Source: Azospirillum thiophilum (lineage in GTDB: Bacteria > Pseudomonadota > Alphaproteobacteria > Azospirillales > Azospirillaceae). From it: a stretch of DNA of 64,000 bases. Both the position numbers and the translations under genes were made by a program. Below are positions 27,334-36,003 of this stretch, piece by piece. Under the pieces are notes generated by a model. It did not search any database and had not been told where the DNA came from. It worked only from the letters and a program-made list of their open reading frames with translations. The stretch is taken from NCBI RefSeq assembly GCF_001305595.1, contig NZ_CP012402.1, positions 827,001 to 891,000 on the forward strand, read 5' to 3'. Position 1 is the stretch's first letter, and the number at the start of each line of letters is the position of its first letter.

Positions 27334-27876
27334 TTACTGCACCGCTTCTTCCGGCCGACCGATCAGCTTACGGATCGCCAGCCCCAGCGCGATGCCGGCC
27401 GCGTGCAGCCCGGCAGTGCTGACGAGGAAGCCAGCCGCGTAGCCGAGCGCGGCGGCGTCCGCCGGCATTTCCGCCCCATGGGCGAAGCCGTGGAACAGGC
27501 CGAAGCCGGCGGCGAAGGCCATACCGACCGAACCATTGCGGCTCATCGGCATGATGCAGAGCAGTGCCAGCACGACGATCGAGGCGTAGATCGTCGGCTC
27601 CACGAGCGGCAACCCGCCGCCCAGAATCGCGAACAGCCCGCCGGCCAGCATGGCGGCCATGAACGCGCCCGGTACGGCGAGAGCGGACCGGCCGCCGATG
27701 GTCGCGCCATAGACGCCGACGGTGACTATGACAATCAGGTGGTCGAGCCCGCCCAGCGGATGCGCGGCGCCATCGAGGAAACCGGCCCCGGCGAGATGGC
27801 CGGGATGGGCGAGCGCCGGAGCGGCGGCAAGGGCGATGGCCGCGGACAAGGCGGCAAGTAGAGTGATCTTCGACAT
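27334..27876 (-). CDS. hupE: HupE: HupE/UreJ-family nickel-related membrane protein
   Basis: A 180-residue inner-membrane protein with a signal-like first helix ([20 protein letters not shown]) and five more helices. The family motif [20 protein letters not shown] follows, and [14 protein letters not shown] holds the second His cluster. HupE proteins take up nickel for hydrogenase. It sits between hupR and hupS, unlike the common place after hupD, and the sigma-54 promoter lies between hupE and hupS, so hupE is probably made from a different promoter. Confidence 0.9.
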   Translation of the reverse strand: MSKITLLAALSAAIALAAAPALAHPGHLAGAGFLDGAAHPLGGLDHLIVIVTVGVYGATIGGRSALAVPGAFMAAMLAGGLFAILGGGLPLVEPTIYASIVVLALLCIMPMSRNGSVGMAFAAGFGLFHGFAHGAEMPADAAALGYAAGFLVSTAGLHAAGIALGLAIRKLIGRPEEAVQ

Positions 27877-27917
27877 ATCGAACGGCTCCTCGAAGATTCT
27901 TGTGGATCGGGTGATTT

Positions 27918-27958
27918 CTCCCTCTCCCCCCTGGGGTTAGGGTGAGGGGGAGAGGGCG
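27918..27958. repeat. Dispersed-type palindromic repeat between hupR and hupE
   Basis: CCCTCTCCCCC is followed after a short loop by GGGGGAGAGGG, with GGTTAGGGTGA between. This kind of G-rich palindrome with GGTTAGGGTGAGGGGG is scattered in many proteobacterial genomes; a related copy occurs near 61140-61220 in this window. On the minus strand it could terminate or protect the hupR transcript before hupE. Confidence 0.6.
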
Positions 27959-27968
27959 CTTAAAGTGC

Positions 27969-29456
27969 TCAATGCCGCTGGGCTGGGCCGCGTTCTATTC
28001 CGTATCGTTCCAGCTTGGCGCGCAGCCCCATGCGGGACAGACCCAGTTCATCGGCGGCCTTGCTCTTGTTCCAGCGGCAGCGGACCAGCGTTTCCATCAG
28101 GATGCCGGCCTCGATCCGCTCGATGCGGGACTTCAGCGGGCCGCCCTGGCCGATCAGGGCGAGCGGCGGCAACGGGCCGTCGTCGGGCGAGGCCGGACGA
28201 GCGTTCAAAGCCGCGCCACACAGGACATGATCGGACAGAAGCTCCGCTTCCAGCGTCTCTCCTTCGGACAGCACCAGCATGCGCATGATCTCGTTCTGCA
28301 ATTCGCGCACGTTGCCGGGCCAGCCATAGGCCTCCAGGCAGGCCAGCGTATCGGCGGCGAAGCCCGACATCCTCTTGCCATGGGCGGCGGACAGCCGTTC
28401 CAGGATGTGGCGTGCCAGCACCGGTATGTCGGCCGGACGGTCGCGCAGCGGCGGCATGGTCAGCGTCATCGTGCTGAGCCGGTAATAGAGATCCTCGCGG
28501 AAGCGCCCGGCCTTCACCTCGGCGGTGAGGTCGCGGTGGGTGGCGGCGACGACGCGCACATCGACCCGCCGCGTCTCGTTGGAGCCGACCGGCCGAATCT
28601 CGCCTTCCTGGAGGAAGCGCAGCAGCCGCACCTGGAAGGCCGGGCTGATGTCACCGATCTCATCCAGGAAGATGGTGCCGCCGTCCGCCTGCTCCAGCAG
28701 CCCGAGCCGGTTGCTGTGCGCGCCGGTGAAGGCTCCCTTCTTGTGGCCGAACAGCTCGCTTTCCAACAGCTCGTCGGGGATGGCGCCGCAATTCTCGCAA
28801 TAGAAGGGTTGATCGCCCCGCGGGCTGCCGTAATGGATGGCGCGGGCCAGCAGTTCCTTGCCGGTACCGGTCTCGCCCAGCACCAGCACCGGCACGTTGA
28901 AGCCGGCCACCCGCTCCGCCTGACGGCAGATCTCGTCCACCGAGCTGCCGGGGGCGCGGATCAGACCATCGAAGCGGTAGGTCTGGCGCACCCGCTCTCG
29001 CCTCGTCGCCACCCGGCTTTCGGCGACCGGAGGCAGCAGTTTCAGCTCGTTGGACAGCCGGTCATGCTCGCGCTGCAACTGGTAAAGCCTGGCCGCGTTG
29101 CGGGCGGTCAGCAGCAGATGATCGGGGTGCCAGGGCTTGGTGATGAACTGGTGGATGCCCGCCGTGTTGATGGCGCCGATGATGTCCTCGGGATCGATGT
29201 AGCCGGTGATGACGATTCGCACCACCTCCGGCCAGCGCTCGCGCACCTGGGTCAGAAACCTCACCCCGCTAACCTCCGGCATCCGCTGGTCGGAAAAGAC
29301 GACCTGGATCCATTCGGCTTCCAGCAGGCGCAGGCCGTCTTCCGCCGACAGAGCGGTAAAGACCTCGAACTCCTCGTCCAGCAGGCGGGCGATGACCTCG
29401 ACGGAGCGCGGCTCGTCATCCACCACCAGGATGCCGGGGCGGGCGGGGTCGGTCAT
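27969..29456 (-). CDS. hupR: HupR (HoxA): NtrC-family response regulator of hydrogenase genes
   Basis: Sigma-54 activator of 495 residues. The receiver domain has the phosphoryl Asp56 in VVFSDQRMPEVSG and TKPWHPDHLLL near the end, typical of the HupR/HoxA group. The AAA+ domain has Walker A GETGTGKE, ELFGHKKGAFTGAHS with the sigma-54 contact loop, and GGTIFLDEIGDISP. A Fis-type helix-turn-helix ends the protein (SKAADELGLSRMGLRAKLER). With HupT and HupUV it forms the H2-sensing chain. It follows hypA by 30 bases. Confidence 0.95.
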   Translation of the reverse strand: MTDPARPGILVVDDEPRSVEVIARLLDEEFEVFTALSAEDGLRLLEAEWIQVVFSDQRMPEVSGVRFLTQVRERWPEVVRIVITGYIDPEDIIGAINTAGIHQFITKPWHPDHLLLTARNAARLYQLQREHDRLSNELKLLPPVAESRVATRRERVRQTYRFDGLIRAPGSSVDEICRQAERVAGFNVPVLVLGETGTGKELLARAIHYGSPRGDQPFYCENCGAIPDELLESELFGHKKGAFTGAHSNRLGLLEQADGGTIFLDEIGDISPAFQVRLLRFLQEGEIRPVGSNETRRVDVRVVAATHRDLTAEVKAGRFREDLYYRLSTMTLTMPPLRDRPADIPVLARHILERLSAAHGKRMSGFAADTLACLEAYGWPGNVRELQNEIMRMLVLSEGETLEAELLSDHVLCGAALNARPASPDDGPLPPLALIGQGGPLKSRIERIEAGILMETLVRCRWNKSKAADELGLSRMGLRAKLERYGIERGPAQRH

Positions 29457-29486
29457 CGCACGTCGTCCTTCCTCATTCGATCCGCC

Positions 29487-29828
29487 TCATTCGACTTCGA
29501 GATCCTTGATCGTCAACTCGGTCCCGCCGTTGGGATGCAGCCGGTTGCCGCCGCAGGACGGGCAGGGGGCGAGCCGGTCGGCCAGTGCCACCGTGTCGTT
29601 GCAGTCGAAGCACCAGCCGCGGCCCGGCACCTCCAGCACCTCCAGTTCGGCCCCATCGGCCAGCGAGCCGCGCGTCACCACATCGAAGCCGAAACGCAGG
29701 GCCTCGATCTCCACACCGGCGAAGCCGCCGATCTCGAGCCGCACCTTGCGCACGCGCCGGAAATCATTGGCACGCCCGGCCTCCTCCATCGCCTGGAGCA
29801 GGCTTTCGCACAGTGCCATCTCATGCAT
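29487..29828 (-). CDS. hypA: HypA: nickel insertion protein
   Basis: A 113-residue zinc and nickel protein that delivers Ni to the large subunit. The N-terminal MHEMALCESLL with His2 is the nickel site, which fixes the start at 29828. The zinc site is Cys73, Cys76, Cys89, Cys92 (WCFDCND and APCPSCGG). HypA normally acts with the GTPase HypB; hypB usually follows hypA but here hupR comes next, so hypB must be elsewhere. The start overlaps the end of hupIJ by 8 bases. Confidence 0.95.
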   Translation of the reverse strand: MHEMALCESLLQAMEEAGRANDFRRVRKVRLEIGGFAGVEIEALRFGFDVVTRGSLADGAELEVLEVPGRGWCFDCNDTVALADRLAPCPSCGGNRLHPNGGTELTIKDLEVE

Positions 29829-30714
29829 CGCCGGCGTCTCCGCCCCTGTTTCCAATTCCCGGTTCCGTCATACCCAGCACCATCCGGCGGCTGGGACGAT
29901 CCCGCCCGGACGCAGCCCGCTCCGCTTCGGGTGGGGCCTCCGGCGGTGGGGCCAGTTCCGCCTCGCGACGGCGGCGGATCTCGGCGGTCTGCGGCCCATC
30001 CTCGCGGATCGCCGGGTCGAACAGGGAAACCAGCGCCGCCGCCGCCGTTTCCGTCGCCTGCAACATGGACGCGAACTCGAACATCGGCGAGAAGAGCGAG
30101 CATGCCTTGTATCCCCCAACCCCCTTGCGGTTGGCGTGGACATACTCGTAGCGGCCGGAAGGGAACTCGATCAGCTCCTTGTCGCCAGGAACAAGGCCCG
30201 ACCAGTCGTCGACCTCGCCGGGCAACAGAACCAGATTCAGGAACCAGGGCGTCACCAGCGCGCCCAGCCAGCGATCGCCATGGCGGCGGAAGCCGACCGC
30301 CTTGACCGCCAGCGCATCGTTGACGATCGGCATGCCGCGCATCTGAGCGGTGTGGATTTCCCGGAAGGCCGCTTCCAGCCGGGCGATGGCTTCGGTCGGC
30401 GGTGCAGGGGCCGGCGGTGCAGGGGCCGGCGCGAGGGCCGGCGCCGGGACCATGTCACCACCTTCCAACCTTTCCGTTGCCGGCGGTGCGACGTCGAGCG
30501 CCATGAACTGGTCGCGGGCACCGTCGCAGACAGGGCAGCGCCAATGATCCGGCAACGCCGCAAAGGGCGTGCCGGCCGGTACCTGCCAGTGCTCGCACCC
30601 CTCGGCCGGGTCGTAGGCATGCCAGCAGATCTTGCATTCCATCCGCGTCGTGGCGCCGATGCGCCTGGCGTCGCCGAGATAGGAGCCTTCGAAGCGGGCG
30701 GGCAGGGCGCTCAC
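29821..30714 (-). CDS. HupI-HupJ fusion: rubredoxin joined to HybE-type assembly protein
   Basis: Two hydrogenase accessory proteins in one 297-residue chain. Residues about 25-72 are a rubredoxin (HupI) with Cys27, Cys30, Cys60 and Cys63 in CKICWHAYDP and WRCPVCDG. An Ala/Pro linker (about 75-105, PAPALAPAPAPPAPAPP) leads to a HupJ/HybE domain with TAQMRGMPIVNDALAVKAVG and LVTPWFLNLVLLPG. In Rhizobium these are separate genes, and both protect or assist the small subunit when hydrogenase is made in oxygen. The C-terminal tail after about 245 is low in complexity. It overlaps hupH by 4 bases. Confidence 0.9.
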   Translation of the reverse strand: MSALPARFEGSYLGDARRIGATTRMECKICWHAYDPAEGCEHWQVPAGTPFAALPDHWRCPVCDGARDQFMALDVAPPATERLEGGDMVPAPALAPAPAPPAPAPPTEAIARLEAAFREIHTAQMRGMPIVNDALAVKAVGFRRHGDRWLGALVTPWFLNLVLLPGEVDDWSGLVPGDKELIEFPSGRYEYVHANRKGVGGYKACSLFSPMFEFASMLQATETAAAALVSLFDPAIREDGPQTAEIRRRREAELAPPPEAPPEAERAASGRDRPSRRMVLGMTEPGIGNRGGDAGDA

Positions 30715-31580
30715 TGGATTTCCTCCCGCTCGATCTTCAGCGCATCCAGGATTTCCGCCAGCCGCTCGGCACTGTCGGCGATGTCCTCCGCTGCGGCGCA
30801 GACCACCGCCGGCACATCGACGATCTCGACGGTGTCGAGGATCAGCGTGTCGACCGAGTTATAGTAACGCACCCACCAGACATTCGGCGTCGCGCTGGCG
30901 GTGACGCGGCAATTGCCGTAACCGCGCGACAGGATGGTGGTTGCGCCTTGGCCAAGCCGCCCCTCGACGAAGGCCAGATCCTCCGGCGTGTGAGGCAGCA
31001 GGCTGAAATTCACCGCATGCGGGGCTTCGCCACGCCGCCAGCCGGCGCTGCGGTCCAGCAGTTCCGTCAGGATCGGCAAGCCGTTCATCAACCCGTCCGG
31101 CGGTGCTCCGGCCTCGATCGGATTCATGGGGATGAAGGCCCGGTTCAACGCCACGCGGGGGAAGGCACCGACCAGCAAGCTTTCGCGGGGCTCGCCGTCG
31201 CCAAAGGCACGAACGCGCCAGACGCCCGCCAGTGCCGCCTCCTGGATTTCCAGACGGCCTCCGGCCCGATCCACCTTCACCGCCACTTCGCCCTCGCCCA
31301 GCGCCTCTCCCACCAGGGCAAACGTCCGGGCATAGAGCCCTTCGACGGCGATGCGGAGTTCCTCGCCCGGCCGCCAACGGACCAGCGCCCGATGGATTTG
31401 GCTCAGCACACCGCCTGCGACGGCGGCGCGGTCAGGGTCGGGGATCTCCGGCAGGTGCGGTTCGTAGACGCGCATGCCCGACGGCATCGGCAGGTAATCA
31501 AGCCCGTCGTCGCCCTCTTCCGCCTGGCTGCCGGGACCGAAGCCGACCGGCGGGCGGGTCATGCCGATCAAGGAACTCAT
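30711..31580 (-). CDS. hupH: HupH: hydrogenase expression/assembly protein (HyaF-like)
   Basis: A 289-residue cytoplasmic protein of the HupH/HyaF family, involved in maturing the small subunit. Family signatures are PMPSGMRVYEPHLPEI near residues 31-47, VNFSLLPHTPEDLAFVEGRL in the middle and ILSRGYGNCRVTASATPNVW near 215-235, followed by VRYYNSVDTLILDTVEIVD. Length matches the family. It overlaps both neighbours by 4 bases, so hupG, hupH and hupIJ are translationally coupled. Confidence 0.93.
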   Translation of the reverse strand: MSSLIGMTRPPVGFGPGSQAEEGDDGLDYLPMPSGMRVYEPHLPEIPDPDRAAVAGGVLSQIHRALVRWRPGEELRIAVEGLYARTFALVGEALGEGEVAVKVDRAGGRLEIQEAALAGVWRVRAFGDGEPRESLLVGAFPRVALNRAFIPMNPIEAGAPPDGLMNGLPILTELLDRSAGWRRGEAPHAVNFSLLPHTPEDLAFVEGRLGQGATTILSRGYGNCRVTASATPNVWWVRYYNSVDTLILDTVEIVDVPAVVCAAAEDIADSAERLAEILDALKIEREEIQ

Positions 31581-32005
31581 GCCTCACCCCCATCCAGGAT
31601 CGCGGCGATCCGCTGCACATAATCGTCCCAGTCGCGCACGCGCGGAATGCTGCCCAGCAGCGCATCGCCGCGCAGAAAAACCAGGGCCGGCAGGCTCATC
31701 ATCCCGGTACGGGCCAGCAGCGCGCGTTCCGCCGCCTCGCCGGCCACCGCAGGAGACAGGCGGGGGTGCAGGGCGCGAACCAACTCCGGCAGGATCACGG
31801 CGACATCGGCGGTCTCCGCATTTCCCTTGCCGTGGCCGGGCAGGAAGACCACCCAGTCGTTGGAGTCGTCGTTCCGCCAGGGTTGGTCGTCGGCGTTGTC
31901 CAGCCTTGCATAGCCATGCACCTCTGTCAGCAGATCGACCAGCGGTGGCAGCGGCAGGCGCGGCTTGGCCCGGGGCAGCGCCTCGGAAACGGCAAGATTG
32001 GTCAC
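31577..32005 (-). CDS. hupG: HupG: HyaE-like thioredoxin-fold assembly protein
   Basis: A 142-residue protein of the HupG/HyaE family. It has a thioredoxin fold but no Cys-x-x-Cys: SNDWVVFLPGHGKGNAETAD and GMMSLPALVFLRGDALLGSI are the recognisable strands. HyaE-type proteins bind the Tat signal of the small subunit and help fold it before export. It is 4 bases downstream of hupF and overlaps hupH by 4. Confidence 0.88.
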   Translation of the reverse strand: MTNLAVSEALPRAKPRLPLPPLVDLLTEVHGYARLDNADDQPWRNDDSNDWVVFLPGHGKGNAETADVAVILPELVRALHPRLSPAVAGEAAERALLARTGMMSLPALVFLRGDALLGSIPRVRDWDDYVQRIAAILDGGEA

Positions 32006-32009
32006 AGCG

Positions 32010-32321
32010 TCAGGCCTCCGTCAGGCCGGCCGCACGGGCCGCCTCCAGGTGGGGGGGAAGGGTGGGTTCACGGCCGGCCAGATCGGCAAAGGCCGTATCG
32101 AGACGCTCTCCATCCAGCGCCGCCACCATCGCCGCCAGGGCGTCGCGGATCTGCGCCGCCTCCTCCGGTTCCAGCTGTCGGCGGGCGGCGCCCAGGAAAC
32201 CCAGCACCCAATCGCCGGGCCGGGCATCGGACACCAGCGACAGGTCGATGGCCGATCCATCTTCCGTCCGTCCGACGGAGCCGTCGACAGCGGTCAGGCG
32301 CAAGGGAATTCCTATGCACAT
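32010..32321 (-). CDS. hupF: HupF: HypC-family chaperone
   Basis: A 103-residue HypC-like protein. The N-terminal [14 protein letters not shown] carries Cys2, the residue that contacts the large subunit precursor and iron ligand complex, and [20 protein letters not shown] is the conserved middle. HupF is a paralogue of HypC thought to guard the HupL precursor in oxygen. The true hypC and its partner hypD are not in the window. It follows hupD by 12 bases. Confidence 0.93.
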   Translation of the reverse strand: MCIGIPLRLTAVDGSVGRTEDGSAIDLSLVSDARPGDWVLGFLGAARRQLEPEEAAQIRDALAAMVAALDGERLDTAFADLAGREPTLPPHLEAARAAGLTEA

Positions 32322-32333
32322 GGAGCGGCGTCC

Positions 32334-32960
32334 TCAGGCCTGGTCGGCGGAAAGCGCCGCCAATATACGGGGATCGCCGATACGGCAGGCCGCTTCGGCG
32401 CTTGGGCGACCGGCCTCGTAGGCATCGCGGGCGATGGCAGGAGCCGCGGTGTCGGCGGTACCGGCGCGGGCGGTGCCCTCCACACCGAATTCGTCGTGCA
32501 ACAGGCCGAGGATGACGTCGATGGTTGGAGCGACCTGTGCCGCGACCGTATCCGTCAGTCCGCCGCCGTAATCCTCCAGGCATTCCGGCTGGACGCCGAC
32601 CAGGATAAGTCGTTGCGGGCAGCGGCCGAGGAGCATGGCACTGGCAAGCACCTCCTGAAAGCCGGTCTGGTGCAGGCTCATCTTCTTGGCACCGAGAAAA
32701 GCCGGCACATCGTCTCCGCGGAAAATCCGGCGGGTGCCCGGAGCCAGCCCGTAATCGATGGCATCGACCACGATCAACGCGTCCGCCGTCTCCAGATGCG
32801 GCAACAGGTACAAGCCCTGGGTACCGCCATCCATCAGCGTGACAGTGTCGGGAAACCGCCAATCCGCCGCCAGACGCTCCACCATACGGACACCGAATCC
32901 CTCATCGGCCCACAGGATATTGCCGATGCCCAACACCAGGATGCGGATGTCGTCTGACAT
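32334..32960 (-). CDS. hupD: HupD: hydrogenase maturation endopeptidase
   Basis: Protease of 208 residues that removes the C-terminal tail of HupL after nickel is in place. LGIGNILWADEGFGVRMVE holds the first metal-binding acidic residue (Glu20), LIVVDAIDYG the Asp near 65-68 and SLHQTGFQEVL the His near 96, the three ligands known for HybD. ATG at 32960 is chosen by the family start. It is the first gene of the hupDFGH-IJ-hypA group and is separated from hupV by 537 bases. Confidence 0.95.
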   Translation of the reverse strand: MSDDIRILVLGIGNILWADEGFGVRMVERLAADWRFPDTVTLMDGGTQGLYLLPHLETADALIVVDAIDYGLAPGTRRIFRGDDVPAFLGAKKMSLHQTGFQEVLASAMLLGRCPQRLILVGVQPECLEDYGGGLTDTVAAQVAPTIDVILGLLHDEFGVEGTARAGTADTAAPAIARDAYEAGRPSAEAACRIGDPRILAALSADQA

Positions 32961-33020
32961 TTCTCGTTTTGTCCCCGCAGGTAACACCGATGCGGCACGC
33001 CGCCGCCTGTCCGTTCGTGT

Positions 33021-33036
33021 TACAAGTTTCGTGCCA
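33021..33036 (-). promoter_or_regulatory. Sigma-54-like promoter before hupD
   Basis: On the minus strand TGGCACGAAACTTGTA has a perfect -24 half and a -12 half ending TTGT in place of TTGC. It lies 60 bases before the hupD start, a suitable distance. The change at the most conserved -12 base makes it a weaker candidate than the hupS site. Confidence 0.45.
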
Positions 33037-33139
33037 GTTTGCTTGCCATTGTAAACCCCTGTCATCCCGCCATCTGCGTCCCTCCAGCTGTTCGGTGCAG
33101 CAGCGATTGTGGACATGAACATTACAAAGCCAACCCAAA

Positions 33140-33158
33140 CTGGCAAGTAGGTTGCCAG
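33140..33158. promoter_or_regulatory. Palindrome with sigma-54-like spacing upstream of hupD
   Basis: CTGGCAAGTAGGTTGCCAG is a dyad with 7-base arms and a 5-base centre. On the minus strand it reads GGCAACCTACTTGC, which also has GG-N10-GC spacing. It may be a second promoter or an activator site for the promoter about 110 bases downstream. Confidence 0.4.
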
Positions 33159-33497
33159 CGTGGATCATTCCTTGCCGCCCCTGCTTCGTATCCACCAACA
33201 CGAACGGAGCACGGCCCATGATTGTTCGCTGACGACGAACGGTGAAACCAGGATCTGTGCGTTTATTCCAATCCGACAGGGATCTAGATCTCTCTCATCA
33301 GGACGGATGGATCCCGTCCGATGGAGGTTTGAATGGCACGGATAGTTTCTCTCCTGATGTTTGTCGGCGTCATGTCCTGCGCGGCGTTCATCGTTTCCTG
33401 ATCTCCCGGTCCGTCCGATCGGAGCAGTCCATGGCCTCAAGAGGAAGTATCCAGTGGGGCCTTCGGCAGCGCGGAAGCAGGAAATTCTCAAGGCACT

Positions 33498-34976
33498 TCA
33501 ATGCACCGTGCAGACCATGCATGGGTCGAAGGATCGCACAATGTGCTGCACCGACAACGGTGTACGCTCATCGTCCAGCACCGGCGCACCAACCAGGGCC
33601 TGTTCCAGCGGGCCCGGAATACCAGCCAGATCGCGGGGTGAGAAGTTCCAGGTGGTGGGGGCGATGATCTGGTAGCCGGCGATGCGGCCCTGCTCCACCC
33701 GAACCCAGTGGCCGAGCGCGCCGCGCGCCGCTTCGGTCAGGCCGGCGGCCTGGGCATTGTCGGGCATTTCCGCCGCCACGCACCAGGGCCCGGCGATATC
33801 GATGGCGCGCAACCAGCCTTCCATGGTGCAGGTCGTGCGGGCCAGTTCCAGCAGGCGGGCGATGACACGGCTGCGCACCGATCCACCATCCTGCGCCACC
33901 AGCGCGCGAACCAGCGGATGGCCGTCCACCAGTTGCCGGGCGATGGCGCCGGTCTCGTAGGGCAAGCCAGCCAGCCGCGGCGCCTTGCACCAGCTGTAGC
34001 CGTCCTCGTCCATTCCATCGGGCACGGTAGAACCGGCGAAGGGCGGATGAGCACGGTCCTGCCCGGCCATGCGGCTGAACCGATGATGCTCCGCCACTTG
34101 CGCCGCATCGAAAGGAGCGGCGGTCCCGTCGGCAATGGTGCCGCGGCGGTAGAGGTGCCCGCCCTCTGCGTCCGGATAGGCGCCATGGCTGAGAAAGCGG
34201 CCATAGGCGCGGCCGAGATCGGCTAGGCCGAGATCCTCTGCAATTTCCAGGAACAGGCGGAAATCGCCGTCAGGGCCGGATAGGCGCCAGCGCTCCAAAT
34301 CTTCCGGTGCGGTAAGAGCCAGCACGCGGTCCAGCGGCGCACCGAACAGGCTGCTCTCCAGGAAGCGGCGGAAAGAGCAGACGGTGGCGAGCAGCCGCAC
34401 CCGGTCTCGGGCATCCACCCCACGGGTGACGCCACCGGGTTGGATGGTCAGCGTGTGCGGCCACTTGCCGCCAAGGATCCCCAGCACATGGAACAGCTCA
34501 GCTCGCGCTGCCCCGGCACCGCGCACCGCAGTTCCCTGCACTGCCTTGAAACGCGCCTCTGCCCTGCCGAACCAGGGACGGCGGGCATAGGCCGGGCGGG
34601 CGAAATCGGGCATGAAGAACAGGTGGAAATGGGTCAGATGATCGGCGACATTCTCGGTTGCCGTCATCAGATTGGTCGCCAGCACCCCGTTGCGCGGGGC
34701 TTCCACCCCCATCGCCCCCGCTAGAGCCAACGCCGCGGCGTGGCTCTGCGAGACCGAACAGATACCGCAGATGCGTGGCGCCACCACCAGCGCATCCAAC
34801 GGGTCACGCCCCTCCAGAATCCGCTCGAAGCCGCGGAATAGCGGCGCGTTGACGTAGGCTGCCGAAACGGCTCCGCCGCTCACCTCGAGCCGGACTTCGA
34901 GATCGCCCTCCACGCGGTTGAAGGGGCCGACGATCAGGCGGCGCTGCCCTCGGCTTTCCTGCTTGTCCACGCTCAC
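33498..34976 (-). CDS. hupV: HupV (HoxC): large subunit of the H2-sensing regulatory hydrogenase
   Basis: Sensor counterpart of HupL, about 492 residues from GTG at 34976. Ni ligands are in APRICGICSVSQSHA (Cys70, Cys73) and SFDPCMVCTVH at the very end. The chain stops at that His with no tail, so no endopeptidase step is needed; this is the hallmark of regulatory hydrogenases and rules out an ordinary uptake enzyme. GICSVSQSHAAALALAGAMG is typical of the group. The start codon lies 4 bases after the hupU stop. Confidence 0.95.
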   Translation of the reverse strand: MSVDKQESRGQRRLIVGPFNRVEGDLEVRLEVSGGAVSAAYVNAPLFRGFERILEGRDPLDALVVAPRICGICSVSQSHAAALALAGAMGVEAPRNGVLATNLMTATENVADHLTHFHLFFMPDFARPAYARRPWFGRAEARFKAVQGTAVRGAGAARAELFHVLGILGGKWPHTLTIQPGGVTRGVDARDRVRLLATVCSFRRFLESSLFGAPLDRVLALTAPEDLERWRLSGPDGDFRLFLEIAEDLGLADLGRAYGRFLSHGAYPDAEGGHLYRRGTIADGTAAPFDAAQVAEHHRFSRMAGQDRAHPPFAGSTVPDGMDEDGYSWCKAPRLAGLPYETGAIARQLVDGHPLVRALVAQDGGSVRSRVIARLLELARTTCTMEGWLRAIDIAGPWCVAAEMPDNAQAAGLTEAARGALGHWVRVEQGRIAGYQIIAPTTWNFSPRDLAGIPGPLEQALVGAPVLDDERTPLSVQHIVRSFDPCMVCTVH

Positions 34977-34980
34977 TGCT

Positions 34981-36003
34981 TCAGCCTTTCCGGGTGGGAC
35001 GGACGGAGGGCGGCACGACGATCCGGTCGGCGGCGGCATTGCGACGCACCCGCTCCGGCGTCGCCGCCTTGGCAAGCGAAGCCAAGGCGACGAACCACGC
35101 CTTGGGCATGTCGGTCGGCAGGCCGATGGGGATGCCGGCGAATTTCGGCGTCTGCTGGAATGGATGCCCAGGCTCTTCGAAGCCAGGCGCGGTACAGTTG
35201 ATGCAGGCATAGCCACCACGGGTACAGGACCCCTCGCCATTCCACAGGCGGGTGTTGCAGTCGGCATGCGCCTGGGTGCCGAGGCAGCCCATATGCTCCA
35301 TCAGGCAGCCGAGGTCCGATGGCTTTTCCGCACTCGCCTTGTATTCATAATATTCGTTGCGCGGGCAGCCATGATGGACCAGATGGTCGGCATAGAAGCG
35401 CGGGCGCCGGAGGGTGTCCAACCCATCCTCCGCCAGCGCGTCCTCGGCCAGCAGCATCAATGTCTCGGTTACCCAGTTCGGATGGGTGGGGCAGCCGGCG
35501 ACATTGACCACCGGCAGGCCGCCGCGGCTGCGGAAATCGCCGTCCAGGGCGCCACCGCTCTGCGTTCCCTCATATTGCAGGCCACAGGCATCGGCAATGT
35601 TCTCGCCCGCCGCCGTGATGCCGCCATAGGCCGCGCAAGTGCCGACCGCCACCACCGTGCCGGCGACGGCGGCCAGGTCGCGCACCCAGTCGATGGTCGG
35701 GCGTCCGGTGCCGGCCAGCAGATGGAAGCGACCGGTGCCGTCAGGGCCGCGCAGCAGCGATCCTTCGACGCACAGCACGTCGAGCGGCTCGTCCCCCGAC
35801 AGGACGCGTTCGAACAGCTCCACCACCTCCGCGCCGGTTTCCTCCGACAGGCTCGGATGCCACAGCAGCCGGATGCCGGCCGTCTCGAACAATGTCGCCA
35901 GATCGGGCGATTCGGCGCAGAGCAGCGACATGGTGCAGCCGCCGCAGCCACCCGATTGCAGCCAGAGCACCGACAATGGGCGCTCTCTTCCCGCAACATT
36001 CAT
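34981..36003 (-). CDS. hupU: HupU (HoxB): small subunit of the H2-sensing regulatory hydrogenase
   Basis: Fe-S subunit of 340 residues paired with HupV. There is no Tat signal: the mature-type start SVLWLQSGGCGGCTMSLL (Cys20, Cys23) comes at once, so the complex stays in the cytoplasm. Other cluster ligands are in NVAGCPTHPNW, HHGCPRNEYYEYKAS and YACINCTAPGFEEPGHPF. With HupV it detects H2 and controls HupT. It overlaps the hupT end by 4 bases. Confidence 0.95.
   Translation of the reverse strand: MNVAGRERPLSVLWLQSGGCGGCTMSLLCAESPDLATLFETAGIRLLWHPSLSEETGAEVVELFERVLSGDEPLDVLCVEGSLLRGPDGTGRFHLLAGTGRPTIDWVRDLAAVAGTVVAVGTCAAYGGITAAGENIADACGLQYEGTQSGGALDGDFRSRGGLPVVNVAGCPTHPNWVTETLMLLAEDALAEDGLDTLRRPRFYADHLVHHGCPRNEYYEYKASAEKPSDLGCLMEHMGCLGTQAHADCNTRLWNGEGSCTRGGYACINCTAPGFEEPGHPFQQTPKFAGIPIGLPTDMPKAWFVALASLAKAATPERVRRNAAADRIVVPPSVRPTRKG

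Larger units (their letters stand above)
32961..33497. other. Hydrogenase intergenic region between hupV and hupD
   Basis: No convincing gene. Near the hupD end it holds two sigma-54-like sequences, one just before hupD and one inside a palindrome at 33140-33158. The rest has no feature I can name; short open frames on both strands have no family resemblance and no ribosome binding sites. Confidence 0.6.

Noticed and set aside
27942..30305. Plus-strand open frame of about 790 codons
   Set aside because: Antisense to hupR, hypA and hupIJ; no family features and biased composition.
33498..34976. HupV as a C-terminally truncated uptake hydrogenase gene
   Set aside because: Ending right after DPCMVCTVH is normal for regulatory hydrogenases, and the partner HupU lacks a Tat signal as expected.
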